Origin: Bacteroidota bacterium
Lineage (GTDB): Bacteria > Bacteroidota > Bacteroidia > Bacteroidales > Paludibacteraceae
Direction of reading: 5' to 3'
Length of the DNA: 64,000 bases
NCBI GenBank assembly: GCA_023391625.1
Contig: JAEWAN010000006.1
Coordinates: 62,001-126,000 of the forward strand
The translations under genes and the position numbers were made by a program. Below the pieces are notes generated by a model that did not search any database, was not told the origin of the DNA, and was given only the letters and a program-made list of their open reading frames with translations. Every line of letters starts with the position of its first letter. Position 1 is the first letter of the stretch. This document shows positions 16,139 to 25,575 of the stretch, one piece after another.

Positions 16139-18355
16139 ATGAATCTGAATAAACAGGTATCAGACCTTCTGAACAAACAAATAAAACAGTGGGAATTAGC
16201 CCGGAATAATTACCAGGCTCTTTCTTCTACAAAAACAAAAATTGCAACATTCAATGATCTCAATATAACCGTGCAGTTCAATCCGGAGAGAATCCGTTCT
16301 TCCAGAGCCAAACTGGACGCGCAGACACTTGCAAAACGTCCCTGTTTTTTATGTGACGCAAATTTGCCCTCCGAACAGCTGCGCCTTGATGCCGGGGAAT
16401 ATTATATATTGGTAAATCCTTACCCCATTTTCCCGGAACACTTCACCATTCCCCGAAAAGGACACACAGCACAACAAATCAAACCGTTTTTCAAAGACAT
16501 GCTGAAATTTGCCCGGGACATGGATCAATACATCGTTTTTTATAATGGTCCTCAATGCGGAGCTTCCGCACCGGATCACATGCATTTCCAGGCCGGAAGT
16601 AAAAAATTTCTTCCATTGATTGAAGATTACAAGCGGCTGAAGCCTACACGAGGTAAACTAATGCAAGAGACGCAAAACTACCGGATATATGGATTAAGCG
16701 GTTATCTACGAACAGTCATATGCATTGAATCATCAGACATGCAGTCTGCCTGCCAGGCTTTTAATGGACTTTACAGCCAATGGCAGACAACGGACACAGA
16801 AGAGCCTATGATGAATATCGTATGCAACTACGAAAACGGCATTTGGTACACCTTCCTGTTCCCCAGGAAAGAATTCCGCCCCTGGCAATATTATACGAAA
16901 GAAGCAGAAAAACAATTACTCGTCAGCCCTGCTACCGTAGAGATGAGCGGCATTTTCATCACTCCCGTTCAGGAACATTTTGAAAAAATATCCCCAACCG
17001 ATATCGCTGACATTCTAAAGCAAGCCAGCCTTACGATACAATCATTGGAATTTCCGGAAGAACCGGTTATACAAGTAGGTATTATGTACCAGACCGGCAT
17101 CGATTTTATATTGAACGGAGATTTTTCCGGCCCGGACGGTAAACACTATTCAGGCCGTTACACAATTTGCCACAAACAAAACAATATCGTGTTTGAGGAC
17201 AAAACTTATCAAACGATTTCATTCCAGCCCTTAACAGAAGATGCAGCTTTTGACCTGCAAGATGTTGTGATAGGCATTGACTTTCACTGGGAACGCAAAG
17301 AGAACCAACGATTTAAAGGCAATTTAAAATTCATTACAGAAAACGGAAAAATAACTGCTATCAATGAAATTAAAGTAGAGGACTATCTTACCAGTGTCAT
17401 ATCCAGTGAGATGAGCGCCACTGCTTCCGAGGAGTTGCTGAAAGCCCATGCCATCATATCACGAAGCTGGCTCTTGGCCAACCTGCATCATACCGGCAAC
17501 CAGAACAACGTCACACACCAAACAGAGGAGGAGTTCATTAAATGGTACGAACGGGATGCACATAAAAATTTCCATGTTTGTGCCGATGACCATTGCCAAC
17601 GCTATCAAGGTATAACCCGAGCTTCTACCCCCACAGTAGAAAAAGCCATAACCCTAACCCGGGGCGAAGTGCTGGTTTTTAATAACCAAATTTGCGATGC
17701 ACGTTTCTCAAAATCCTGCGGAGGCATTTCTGAAACCTTTGAAAACGCATGGGACAACATTCCTCACCCATACCTGACTAAGGTTGTGGACAATCCCCGG
17801 ACTCCGGACGGATTCAACACCGATCTCACTGTCGAAAAAAACGCCGAAGCATGGGTAAGACAAAGCCCTCCGGCTTTCTGCAATACCCGGGACAAAAAAA
17901 TATTATCGCAGGTTTTAAACAATTACGATCAGGAAACTACCGATTTCTATCGGTGGCAGATAGAATACACTCAAAAAGAATTAGCCGACCTGATCCGGAA
18001 AAAATCCGGATTTGACTTTGGAGAAATTATAGACCTCACCTCTGTACAAAGAGGAATTTCCGGACGAATCATCAAATTAAAAATAACAGGTACCCGGAAA
18101 ACCTTAACGGTCGGGAAAGAGTTGGAAATCCGAAAATGGTTATCCGAATCGCACCTGTACAGCTCTGCTTTTATTGTAGACAAACTGGAAATAAAAGACG
18201 GTATTCCGCAGAGATTCCGATTTACAGGAGCCGGCTGGGGGCACGGAGTAGGCCTATGCCAAATAGGAGCCGCCGTCATGGCTGAAAAGGGATATACATA
18301 CAGAGAAATACTCAGCCACTATTTCCATAATACCCAGATAGAAAAAATTTATTAG
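16139..18355 (+). CDS. DUF4922 (GalT/HIT-like) - SpoIID/LytB fusion protein
   Basis: A 738-residue two-part protein. Residues about 15-300 form a DUF4922 domain related to GalT/Ap4A-phosphorylase-type HIT proteins, with a CFLC pair (69-72) and the nucleotidyl-transfer motif HMHFQ (147-151) after GASAPD. Residues about 370-738 form a SpoIID/LytB domain: VISSEMSATASEELLKAHA with the catalytic Glu424, FSKSCGGISETFENAW, and GWGHGVG (699-705) followed by QIGAAVMAEKGYTYREIL. SpoIID domains cleave peptidoglycan glycan strands. There is no signal peptide, so the protein should be cytosolic and act on imported fragments rather than on the sacculus. LOG and AmpG-like genes follow on the same strand. 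The substrate is inferred, not shown. Confidence 0.85.
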   Translation: MNLNKQVSDLLNKQIKQWELARNNYQALSSTKTKIATFNDLNITVQFNPERIRSSRAKLDAQTLAKRPCFLCDANLPSEQLRLDAGEYYILVNPYPIFPEHFTIPRKGHTAQQIKPFFKDMLKFARDMDQYIVFYNGPQCGASAPDHMHFQAGSKKFLPLIEDYKRLKPTRGKLMQETQNYRIYGLSGYLRTVICIESSDMQSACQAFNGLYSQWQTTDTEEPMMNIVCNYENGIWYTFLFPRKEFRPWQYYTKEAEKQLLVSPATVEMSGIFITPVQEHFEKISPTDIADILKQASLTIQSLEFPEEPVIQVGIMYQTGIDFILNGDFSGPDGKHYSGRYTICHKQNNIVFEDKTYQTISFQPLTEDAAFDLQDVVIGIDFHWERKENQRFKGNLKFITENGKITAINEIKVEDYLTSVISSEMSATASEELLKAHAIISRSWLLANLHHTGNQNNVTHQTEEEFIKWYERDAHKNFHVCADDHCQRYQGITRASTPTVEKAITLTRGEVLVFNNQICDARFSKSCGGISETFENAWDNIPHPYLTKVVDNPRTPDGFNTDLTVEKNAEAWVRQSPPAFCNTRDKKILSQVLNNYDQETTDFYRWQIEYTQKELADLIRKKSGFDFGEIIDLTSVQRGISGRIIKLKITGTRKTLTVGKELEIRKWLSESHLYSSAFIVDKLEIKDGIPQRFRFTGAGWGHGVGLCQIGAAVMAEKGYTYREILSHYFHNTQIEKIY

Positions 18356-18387
18356 AAACAGGAAAGAACACACCAAGCAGCCAAACG

Positions 18388-19500
18388 ATGAATTACAAGT
18401 CAGTCAAATCAGCAGATAAACTAATAACGCTACTAAACACCCATGACATAATAGAAAGATATGCCTTTCTGGACCTGGATTTTCCTGTCGATGAAAAATC
18501 TTTCCGCAACACACAATTTATCGATTGTCTTTTTCTGGGGTGCAGACTGCACGATTATTTTCCGGATAACTTTAAAAACTGCCTGATTTTTCCATCCCTG
18601 AATGTACCTTACAATGTATTCACAAATGAACTATATAATTACAAAACATTGTTCGGAGAATATCGTCCGGGGCATCCGGAAACCTATGATTCTACCTTTG
18701 ACCAGCAAGTTTACAAACGCTTTGTACAAAAAGGCATTATTCCAGAAGACATTGGCGAAACCTTAGCCCGAAGCCTGCACGACCACTCCATATCCGATTC
18801 CTTGAACGAATTCCTCAGTCATTGGGACACCCGAAAAGTCGTCGGGATAATGGGAGGGCATGGCATAAAAAGGAACGACAAACTTTTTAGGGAAGTCGCC
18901 GAAATAAGCAAAACGCTGACAGAGAAAGGTTACCTAATGGTATCCGGCGGAGGACCGGGAGCTATGGAAGCCACCCATCTGGGAGCATGGCTTGCCGGAA
19001 AAACAGACCAATGCCTGACCGAAGCGATATCCATTCTTTCACAAGCACCGGCATATACCGATACTCATTGGCTGGACAAGGCTTTGGAAGTCATAAAGAA
19101 ATATCCGGACAGCCAATATCAAAGTTTGGGCATACCCACCTGGCACTATGGACATGAGCCTACCACCCCGTTTGCTTCGCACATTGCCAAATACTTTGCA
19201 AACAGTATTCGTGAAGACGGCATACTAACCATTGCCCAAGGAGGTATCATATTCACTCCCGGAAGTGCGGGCACTTTGCAGGAGATATTTCAGGAAGCCG
19301 CGCAGAACCATTACCTCACATTCGGCATTTCAAGTCCCATGGCATTTTACAACAAACAATACTGGACTGAGGAATATCCGGTTTATACTTTATTAGAGAC
19401 ATTACAGGAAAAAGGGAAATATAAGAATCTTATTCTGTCATTAAATGACACCATAGACGAAACAATAAATGAAATTCTAAAATTTACCGGACATAATTGA
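18388..19500 (+). CDS. LOG-family Rossmann nucleotide-binding protein
   Basis: A 370-residue protein. The C-terminal two thirds carry a LOG/lysine-decarboxylase-like Rossmann domain. VGIMGGHGIKR starts it (about 152), then VSGGGPGAMEATHLGAWLAG (about 188-207), Arg in NSIRED, and TPGSAGTLQEIFQEA, which corresponds to the PGGxGTxxE signature. The putative hydrolase Arg and Glu are kept. Classical LOG proteins release free cytokinin-like bases from nucleoside monophosphates; this long version with a unique N-terminal region of about 150 residues is a Bacteroidetes form of unknown substrate. It starts 32 bases after the DUF4922-SpoIID gene and precedes the AmpG-like permease, suggesting shared metabolism. 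Confidence 0.82.
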   Translation: MNYKSVKSADKLITLLNTHDIIERYAFLDLDFPVDEKSFRNTQFIDCLFLGCRLHDYFPDNFKNCLIFPSLNVPYNVFTNELYNYKTLFGEYRPGHPETYDSTFDQQVYKRFVQKGIIPEDIGETLARSLHDHSISDSLNEFLSHWDTRKVVGIMGGHGIKRNDKLFREVAEISKTLTEKGYLMVSGGGPGAMEATHLGAWLAGKTDQCLTEAISILSQAPAYTDTHWLDKALEVIKKYPDSQYQSLGIPTWHYGHEPTTPFASHIAKYFANSIREDGILTIAQGGIIFTPGSAGTLQEIFQEAAQNHYLTFGISSPMAFYNKQYWTEEYPVYTLLETLQEKGKYKNLILSLNDTIDETINEILKFTGHN

Positions 19501-19601
19501 TGTTTTTTAAATATCTTTGATTCTGAATAAAAAAATCAGACTTTTCCGGGAAAACAGCCCTCAGGGCTATAAAAGAAATTATCCCGGTAAACCAGCAGTG
19601 A

Positions 19602-21377
19602 ATGAAAAGAAACCAATCAAATCAGCCTTCCCGGACACGTTCTCCCTGGACATGGATTCCTTCGCTTTACTTTGCTGAAGGATTGCCCTACGTCGTAGTG
19701 ATGACCGTGGCCGGAATCATGTATAAACGGCTGGGGATTTCCAACACCGATATTGCCCTGTACACCAGCTGGCTATATCTCCCGTGGGTTATCAAACCCT
19801 TCTGGAGCCCTTTCGTTGATTTACTCAAAACCAAACGTTGGTGGATAGTGAGCATGCAGCTCCTGATAGGAGCCGGGCTGGCAGGAGTAGCTTTTCTCAT
19901 CCCCGTCCCGTTCTTTTTCCAGGCTACTTTGGCTGTATTCTGGCTCATGGCTTTCAGTTCCGCCACACATGATATTGCAGCAGACGGTTTCTACATGCTT
20001 GCGTTGGACAGCTCCCAGCAATCCTTTTTTGTAGGCATACGGAGCACTTTCTACCGTCTTTCCATGATAGCCGGACAAGGGCTGCTCATCATACTGGCCG
20101 GAAGCCTGGAAACTTTTACCGGATTTGAACCTTTAGAACTGAAAGTGCAATCATCAAACACCATTCAGACAGCCTCCGCATTGCCTCAGGAAAATTGTCA
20201 GGCAGACGAAATAACATTTATCGCCTTCCCGGACAACCTGATACTCAACACCAATAATATTACAACCGACTCCCTAAGCAAAATAAAAGAGTTTGCCGGC
20301 AACGCCAATTTTCGGAATGGTTTTACGAAAGAAAAACCGACACCACCCAACAATCCGGGCTACGAATTAACCGGAAACGCAGGTATCATATCAATAAGGC
20401 TTTCCAGACCTCCGGAACCCGGACAGGAAGTGATACTCAATACCGGATTTTCCAAGGGCGATAAAAGCATTTCACTGGTAAGCGGAGAACGGTTGGTATT
20501 TACATCAGAGAACTGGGATACCCCAGCCTATATGGTAGTACAACTGGATAAAAAATTAACGGACGAAGTCCAAAGCCAGTTCAAAGGGACATCCGGCAAT
20601 ATAAAACTGGCATGGAGCATCACTTTCTTTATATTGGCCGGCATATTCCTGTTGCTATTTATTTACCATCGTTTCGTACTGCCAAGACCAACTTCCGACC
20701 AACCGTCCTCAAGCCGCAGCGGAAAAGAAATTATACAGGAATTCGGAGAAACATTTATCTCCTTCTTCCGAAAAAAACATATTGTTACCGCCATTGCATT
20801 TATGCTGCTCTACCGGTTAGGCGAAGCCCTGCTTGTAAAAATGGCTTCGTTGTTTCTGATTGACACAAGGGAAGCCGGAGGATTGGGACTTACAACGGGC
20901 GAAGTAGGGTTGGCTTACGGAACTGTGGGAGTCATCGCCCTCACCATAGGAGGAATCATCGGAGGGATAGCAGCTTCCCGAAAAGGATTGAAATACTGGA
21001 TATGGCCTATGGCGCTTTCCATTACCTTACCCAACCTGGCCTACCTATATCTGGCATGGGCACAACCGGACAACCTGTTACTGGTGAATATCGCTGTAGC
21101 AATAGAACAATTCGGATACGGATTCGGGTTTACCGCATACATGCTATACCTCATTTATTTTTCTGACGGCGAACATAAAACCGCACATTATGCCTTCTGT
21201 ACAGGGCTTATGGCCATGGGGATGATGTTCCCCGGCATGATAGCCGGCTGGCTGCAGGAAATGTTGGGTTACGGAAATTTTTTCATACTGGTAGTGCTCT
21301 GCGCCATCCCTACATTAGCTGTTATCCCATTCCTGAAAATAAATAAAGGATTTGGAAAAAAGGCGGAAGAAAAGTAA
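19602..21377 (+). CDS. AmpG-like MFS permease with extracytoplasmic beta-domain insert
   Basis: A 591-residue major-facilitator protein. The N-terminal helices have the AmpG-type signature FAEGLPYVVV...LGISNTDIALYTSWLYLPW...KPFWSPFVD and later HDIAADGFYM. AmpG imports GlcNAc-anhydroMurNAc muropeptides. Unlike the roughly 420-490-residue standard, a soluble insert of about 160 residues (172-332) lies between helices of the two halves. Within it, residues 260-318 resemble a Calx-beta-like strand repeat (GIISIRLSRPPEPGQEV, RLVFTSENWDTPAYMVVQL). The C-terminal half resumes with ITFFILAGIFLLLF and RLGEALLVKMASLFL. Its position after SpoIID and LOG genes supports muropeptide transport; substrate is inferred from family. 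Confidence 0.85.
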   Translation: MKRNQSNQPSRTRSPWTWIPSLYFAEGLPYVVVMTVAGIMYKRLGISNTDIALYTSWLYLPWVIKPFWSPFVDLLKTKRWWIVSMQLLIGAGLAGVAFLIPVPFFFQATLAVFWLMAFSSATHDIAADGFYMLALDSSQQSFFVGIRSTFYRLSMIAGQGLLIILAGSLETFTGFEPLELKVQSSNTIQTASALPQENCQADEITFIAFPDNLILNTNNITTDSLSKIKEFAGNANFRNGFTKEKPTPPNNPGYELTGNAGIISIRLSRPPEPGQEVILNTGFSKGDKSISLVSGERLVFTSENWDTPAYMVVQLDKKLTDEVQSQFKGTSGNIKLAWSITFFILAGIFLLLFIYHRFVLPRPTSDQPSSSRSGKEIIQEFGETFISFFRKKHIVTAIAFMLLYRLGEALLVKMASLFLIDTREAGGLGLTTGEVGLAYGTVGVIALTIGGIIGGIAASRKGLKYWIWPMALSITLPNLAYLYLAWAQPDNLLLVNIAVAIEQFGYGFGFTAYMLYLIYFSDGEHKTAHYAFCTGLMAMGMMFPGMIAGWLQEMLGYGNFFILVVLCAIPTLAVIPFLKINKGFGKKAEEK

Positions 21378-21489
21378 AACCGGGGGAAGGTCAATATGCA
21401 TTTCGATAGAAACACCGTACTAGAAGCAGAAAGTTATATTTAAGCAATAAAAACATATCTCATAATGCTATAAAAAAAGTCGCAACAAC

Positions 21490-21519
21490 TTGATTCTTTA
21501 TTCTAAATAGCTACCTTTG
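21490..21519 (+). promoter_or_regulatory. Promoter of tyrA
   Basis: TTG 21490-21492, 19-base spacer, TACCTTTG 21512-21519, 26 bases before the ATG. A full consensus match, indicating a short leader and independent transcription. Confidence 0.75.
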
Positions 21520-21545
21520 CACCCAAAATAAAAAGGTATAAAAAG

Positions 21546-22319
21546 ATGAAAATATTAATTATGGGCGCAGGGAAAATGGGTACATTCCTCACCGATGTAC
21601 TATGCATACAACATGAAGTCGCCCTGTTTGACACCGACCCTACCCGTCTGCGTTTTGTGTTCAATACACTGCGTATGACAAAATACGAAGAAATCAAAGA
21701 ATTTGAACCGGAATTGTTAATCAACTGCGTTACATTAAAATATACCATTGACGCTTTTGAAAAAGTACTTCCCTATTTACCGAAGAACTGTATCATATCA
21801 GACATAGCATCCGTAAAAACCGGATTACAGGATTACTATAATAAAACAGGAATGCGTTATGTCTCTACCCACCCGATGTTCGGACCGACTTTCGCTACCC
21901 TGGATAACTTAAGCAACCAAAGTGCGATTATCATATCCGAATCCGATCACATGGGAAAAGCATTCTTTAAAGACTTATACTTGTCTCTTAAACTCAGCAT
22001 CTTTGAATATACTTTTGAAGAACATGACGAAACCATTGCTTACTCCCTATCCATTCCATTTGCGTCCACTCTTACCTTTGCTTCTGTAATGAAACCTATT
22101 GAGGCACCGGGTACCACGTTTAAACGCCATATGGACATTGCCAAAGGGTTGCTGTCTGAAGACGATTACCTGTTATGTGAAATTTTGTTCAACCCCTACA
22201 CACCCAAACAGGTGGAAAATATCCGTCAGGAATTAGCCAACCTTCTGGATATCATAGAACATAAAGACACAGAACGTATGCAGGCTTTCCTAAATAAAGT
22301 AAGAAAAAACATAGAATAA
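21546..22319 (+). CDS. tyrA: Prephenate dehydrogenase
   Basis: A 257-residue NAD-binding enzyme that oxidatively decarboxylates prephenate to 4-hydroxyphenylpyruvate for tyrosine. The Rossmann motif MGAGKMGTF (6-14), SDIASVKTGL (about 80-89) and the substrate-binding THPMFGPT (about 103-110) are typical. So is EHDETIAYSLSIPFAST, the TyrA dimer-helix region. Length and pattern fit the Bacteroidales enzyme. Here it stands alone with its own promoter and terminator rather than inside an aroA/pheA cluster. Confidence 0.9.
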   Translation: MKILIMGAGKMGTFLTDVLCIQHEVALFDTDPTRLRFVFNTLRMTKYEEIKEFEPELLINCVTLKYTIDAFEKVLPYLPKNCIISDIASVKTGLQDYYNKTGMRYVSTHPMFGPTFATLDNLSNQSAIIISESDHMGKAFFKDLYLSLKLSIFEYTFEEHDETIAYSLSIPFASTLTFASVMKPIEAPGTTFKRHMDIAKGLLSEDDYLLCEILFNPYTPKQVENIRQELANLLDIIEHKDTERMQAFLNKVRKNIE

Positions 22320-22344
22320 GACACTGCATTATATACATTTCCAC

Positions 22345-22380
22345 AATCCCTCTACTTTGTAAAAGTAGAGGGATTGTTTT
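22345..22380 (+). terminator. Intrinsic terminator of tyrA
   Basis: AATCCCTCTACTTT (22345-22358) pairs perfectly with AAAGTAGAGGGATT (22362-22375) over a 3-base loop, then GTTTT. It lies 26 bases after the stop. The rest of the tyrA-dapF gap (to 22642) is AT-rich and holds only a -7-like TAATTTTG at 22590-22597. Confidence 0.85.
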
Positions 22381-22642
22381 ATTCCCCAAAGCCCCCAACA
22401 TACCTCATAACATTAATCGGGACAATTGATCCGTAACATCCCCTGTCCAACAAATTTCTATTCAAAACTAAAACGTGATTTAAAATTATATTTTAACACA
22501 AAAACATATAAAATAAAAACAAAATAACACTATTAATAAATATAACAAAACAAAAGATCAAACAAAGAGGTCTGCTTTGACATAGTGATTAATTTTGCAA
22601 TACAAACAAATCACAATAACACAAAAAATCAACTTTTAAAAG

Positions 22643-23515
22643 ATGAAATTCACAAAAATGCATGGAATAGGCAACGATTATATATACATCAACGGATTTA
22701 AAGAACATATTGATAATCCGAAAAACTTGGCTATTAGCCTTAGCGAACGACACAAAGGTATAGGTGCAGATGGACTGGTTCTGATTTTACCCTCAAAACA
22801 CTGCGATTTCCGAATGCAAATGTTTAATGCCGACGGGAGTGAAGCGGAAATGTGTGGAAACGCCTCACGATGTATCGGAAAATATGTTTACGACAAGGGA
22901 CTAACCAGTAAAACGGAAATCACATTAGAAACCTTAGCTGGCATAAAAGTCCTTAGGTTATTCTTAGGAAAAAACGGACTGGTTGAAAAAGTAACAGTGG
23001 ATATGGGAGAACCTATACTTGAATCATCTCGCATTCCTACTACGATTAAAAAACCAAGAATAATAAGAGAAACCGTACATTTTGGAGATACAACAAACTA
23101 TGAAATCACCTGCGTATCTATGGGCAATCCTCATACAGTCATCTTTACAAAAAACATTGATAAATTAAAATTGCCGGAAATAGGTTCCCAGATAGAGAAC
23201 TCTACATTTTTCCCAAAAAGAACAAATGTGGAATTCATTGAAATAACAGACAAGAACAGGATGAAAATGCGAGTATGGGAACGAGGGTCCGGAGAAACTA
23301 TGGCCTGTGGAACCGGAGCCTGTGCTGCTGCCGTAGCCGGAGTACTCAATGGACTAACCGGCAGAAGCATAACTGCAGAACTATCGGGAGGAGAACTACA
23401 AATAGAATGGAACGCCTTCGACAATCATATTTATCTTACGGGAGAAGCAGTTATGGTGTACGATGGTGAAATAAATGAAGAATATCTTTCCAAAATCACC
23501 CCTCTACCAGTTTAA
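22643..23515 (+). CDS. dapF: Diaminopimelate epimerase
   Basis: A 290-residue PLP-independent racemase converting LL- to meso-diaminopimelate for peptidoglycan and lysine. It begins with the family signature MKFTKMHGIGNDYIYI. The two catalytic cysteines are in MCGNASRCIGKYV (about Cys72) and MACGTGACAAAVAG (about Cys221). Near MRVWERGSGET the fold's second half is also conserved. dapL follows 44 bases downstream, a pairing typical of Bacteroides. Confidence 0.96.
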   Translation: MKFTKMHGIGNDYIYINGFKEHIDNPKNLAISLSERHKGIGADGLVLILPSKHCDFRMQMFNADGSEAEMCGNASRCIGKYVYDKGLTSKTEITLETLAGIKVLRLFLGKNGLVEKVTVDMGEPILESSRIPTTIKKPRIIRETVHFGDTTNYEITCVSMGNPHTVIFTKNIDKLKLPEIGSQIENSTFFPKRTNVEFIEITDKNRMKMRVWERGSGETMACGTGACAAAVAGVLNGLTGRSITAELSGGELQIEWNAFDNHIYLTGEAVMVYDGEINEEYLSKITPLPV

Positions 23516-23559
23516 TCTCATTAAATAAAAAATAAAAAATAAAATACACGAATAACAAT

Positions 23560-24783
23560 ATGGTTACAGTAAATGAAAACTTTCTGAATATCCCGCCCAC
23601 CTACTTGTTTTCTGAAATAGCCAAACGGGTAGCCGGACATTTAAGTTACCATCCGGAAGCAAACATCATAAAGATGGGAATAGGAGATGTAAGCCTGCCC
23701 CTGTCAAAAATTGTAGTAGAAGCAATAAAAAAAGCAGCCGACGAGCAGTTAAACTACCAGACATTCAAAGGATACGGACCTGAGCAAGGATATGATTTTT
23801 TGCGGCAAGCCATTATAAAGAACGACTACTCAACCAGAGGAATTGAGCTATGCATTGATGAAATTTTTATTAGCGACGGAGCAAAAAGCGACACCGGCAA
23901 CATTGTTGATATTTTTGGTCCAGACAACCGGGTGGCCGTCACAGACCCAAGTTATCCGGTATATGTTGATACCAATGCCATGTCCGGCAGGGCAGGAAAA
24001 CCACAAAACAACGGACAATGGGACAAACTGGTATATCTACCATGTACTGAAACCAATAATTTTATTCCTCAGTTACCTGAAAAACCTGTGGATATGATTT
24101 ATCTGTGTTACCCGAACAACCCCACAGGAACTACCCTAACCAAAGAGCAACTAAAAATATGGGTAGAATATGCAAAAGCCAACCGGTCAATCATATTATT
24201 CGATGCTGCCTATGAAGCCTTTATTACAGAAGACAACGTTCCTCACAGCATTTATGAAATAGAAGGAGCCAAAGAGGTGGCAATAGAATTTCGCAGTTTT
24301 TCCAAAACCGCAGGATTTACCGGGACACGTTGCGGCTACACTATCATACCCAAAACAGTAATGGCATATAAAAAAAGCGGGGAAGCTATCACTTTAAATC
24401 TGTTATGGAACCGTAGGCAGTGTACTAAATTCAATGGAGTGCCTTATATCATACAACGAGCAGCAGAAGCCACCCTTACACCGGAAGGGCAAAAAGAAGT
24501 AAAACAAATGATCCATTATTATATGATCAATGCGCAAATGATAAGAGAAACACTTTTATCCAAAGGTTATAAAGTTTACGGCGGTATAAACGCTCCCTAT
24601 ATCTGGGTAAAAACCCCTTCCGGTATGAACAGCTGGGAATACTTTGACTATTTGTTAAAAGAAAAAAACATTGTCGTTACTCCGGGAATCGGATTCGGGA
24701 CTTGTGGTGAAGGTTTCGTTAGGTTTTCGGCTTTTGGAACACATGAAAAAACCAAAGAAGCCATAAAACGGCTGGAACAATAA
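23560..24783 (+). CDS. dapL: LL-diaminopimelate aminotransferase
   Basis: A 407-residue fold-type I PLP aminotransferase. It converts tetrahydrodipicolinate directly to LL-diaminopimelate with glutamate, bypassing succinylated intermediates. The PLP-lysine lies in FRSFSKTAGFTGTRCGY (about residue 250), with MIYLCYPNNPTGT and ILFDAAYEAFI upstream as family markers. The N-terminus VNENFLNIPPTYLFSEIAKRV matches DapL. Together with dapF it supplies meso-DAP. Confidence 0.96.
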   Translation: MVTVNENFLNIPPTYLFSEIAKRVAGHLSYHPEANIIKMGIGDVSLPLSKIVVEAIKKAADEQLNYQTFKGYGPEQGYDFLRQAIIKNDYSTRGIELCIDEIFISDGAKSDTGNIVDIFGPDNRVAVTDPSYPVYVDTNAMSGRAGKPQNNGQWDKLVYLPCTETNNFIPQLPEKPVDMIYLCYPNNPTGTTLTKEQLKIWVEYAKANRSIILFDAAYEAFITEDNVPHSIYEIEGAKEVAIEFRSFSKTAGFTGTRCGYTIIPKTVMAYKKSGEAITLNLLWNRRQCTKFNGVPYIIQRAAEATLTPEGQKEVKQMIHYYMINAQMIRETLLSKGYKVYGGINAPYIWVKTPSGMNSWEYFDYLLKEKNIVVTPGIGFGTCGEGFVRFSAFGTHEKTKEAIKRLEQ

Positions 24784-24906
24784 ACACAAAACTGTTCAGG
24801 CCGATAATAGCACATTTTTACAAGCAAGCAAAAGGCACAGGAAAGAAAGGACTCTCGACAAACGGTAATTATATGAATTTTCAACCAGTCTAATAAAAAT
24901 AAAGAT

Positions 24907-25575
24907 ATGAAGAAAATAAGAGTGCTGGCTATCATTAGCCTAATAACGTTTAGTACAATGGGAATAAAAGCCCAGGTAAAAATTTCAGTAGGAGCGGACT
25001 TTGTCAGTGCATATATCTGGCGCGGACAAGACTGTGGGCCAGCGGCCTTTCAACCTGAGATAAGCATTTCCTACGCAGGATTTTCACTAAGTGCATGGGG
25101 GTCTACAAGCCTACAGGGAACAAATAAAGAGTTTGATTTACTATTAAACTATGAAATAGCCGGATTTTCCATCGGCATAACAGACTATTTTTTCCCTGTC
25201 GGAAACTATTTCGATTATAAAACCCATCAATTTGAGGCGAACCTAAGTTACACCGTCAGCGAGAAACTACCGCTGTCTTTCGCTTGGAATACAATGTTTG
25301 CCGGGAATGACAAAGATACCGACAATAAAGCACGCTTTTCCAGCTATGCAGAAATAGCCTATTCACTCTCGTTAAAATACCTGACACTGGATTTTGCAGT
25401 AGGGGTCACTCCCTGGGGAGGCATATACGCCGATGACACGTCAATTACTCAGATAGCTATTACCGGCAGTAAAGCCATAGAAATCACAGAAAAGTATGCC
25501 ATTCCCATATTTGCACAGGTTACATTAAACCCCGACAAAAAAGACGTAAACCTGATATTCGGTATCAGTTTTTAA
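24907..25575 (+). CDS. Putative outer-membrane barrel protein (TorF-like)
   Basis: A 222-residue exported protein. A signal peptide (about 1-22, ending IKAQ) is followed by alternating beta-strand-like segments starting with VKISVGADFVSAYIWRGQD. The sequence ends LIFGISF, an aromatic C-terminus as in outer-membrane barrels. The YIWRGQ motif occurs in a family of uncharacterised TorF-type outer-membrane proteins. It lies 123 bases after dapL, with no clear own promoter, so read-through is possible. No function can be assigned. Confidence 0.7.
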   Translation: MKKIRVLAIISLITFSTMGIKAQVKISVGADFVSAYIWRGQDCGPAAFQPEISISYAGFSLSAWGSTSLQGTNKEFDLLLNYEIAGFSIGITDYFFPVGNYFDYKTHQFEANLSYTVSEKLPLSFAWNTMFAGNDKDTDNKARFSSYAEIAYSLSLKYLTLDFAVGVTPWGGIYADDTSITQIAITGSKAIEITEKYAIPIFAQVTLNPDKKDVNLIFGISF

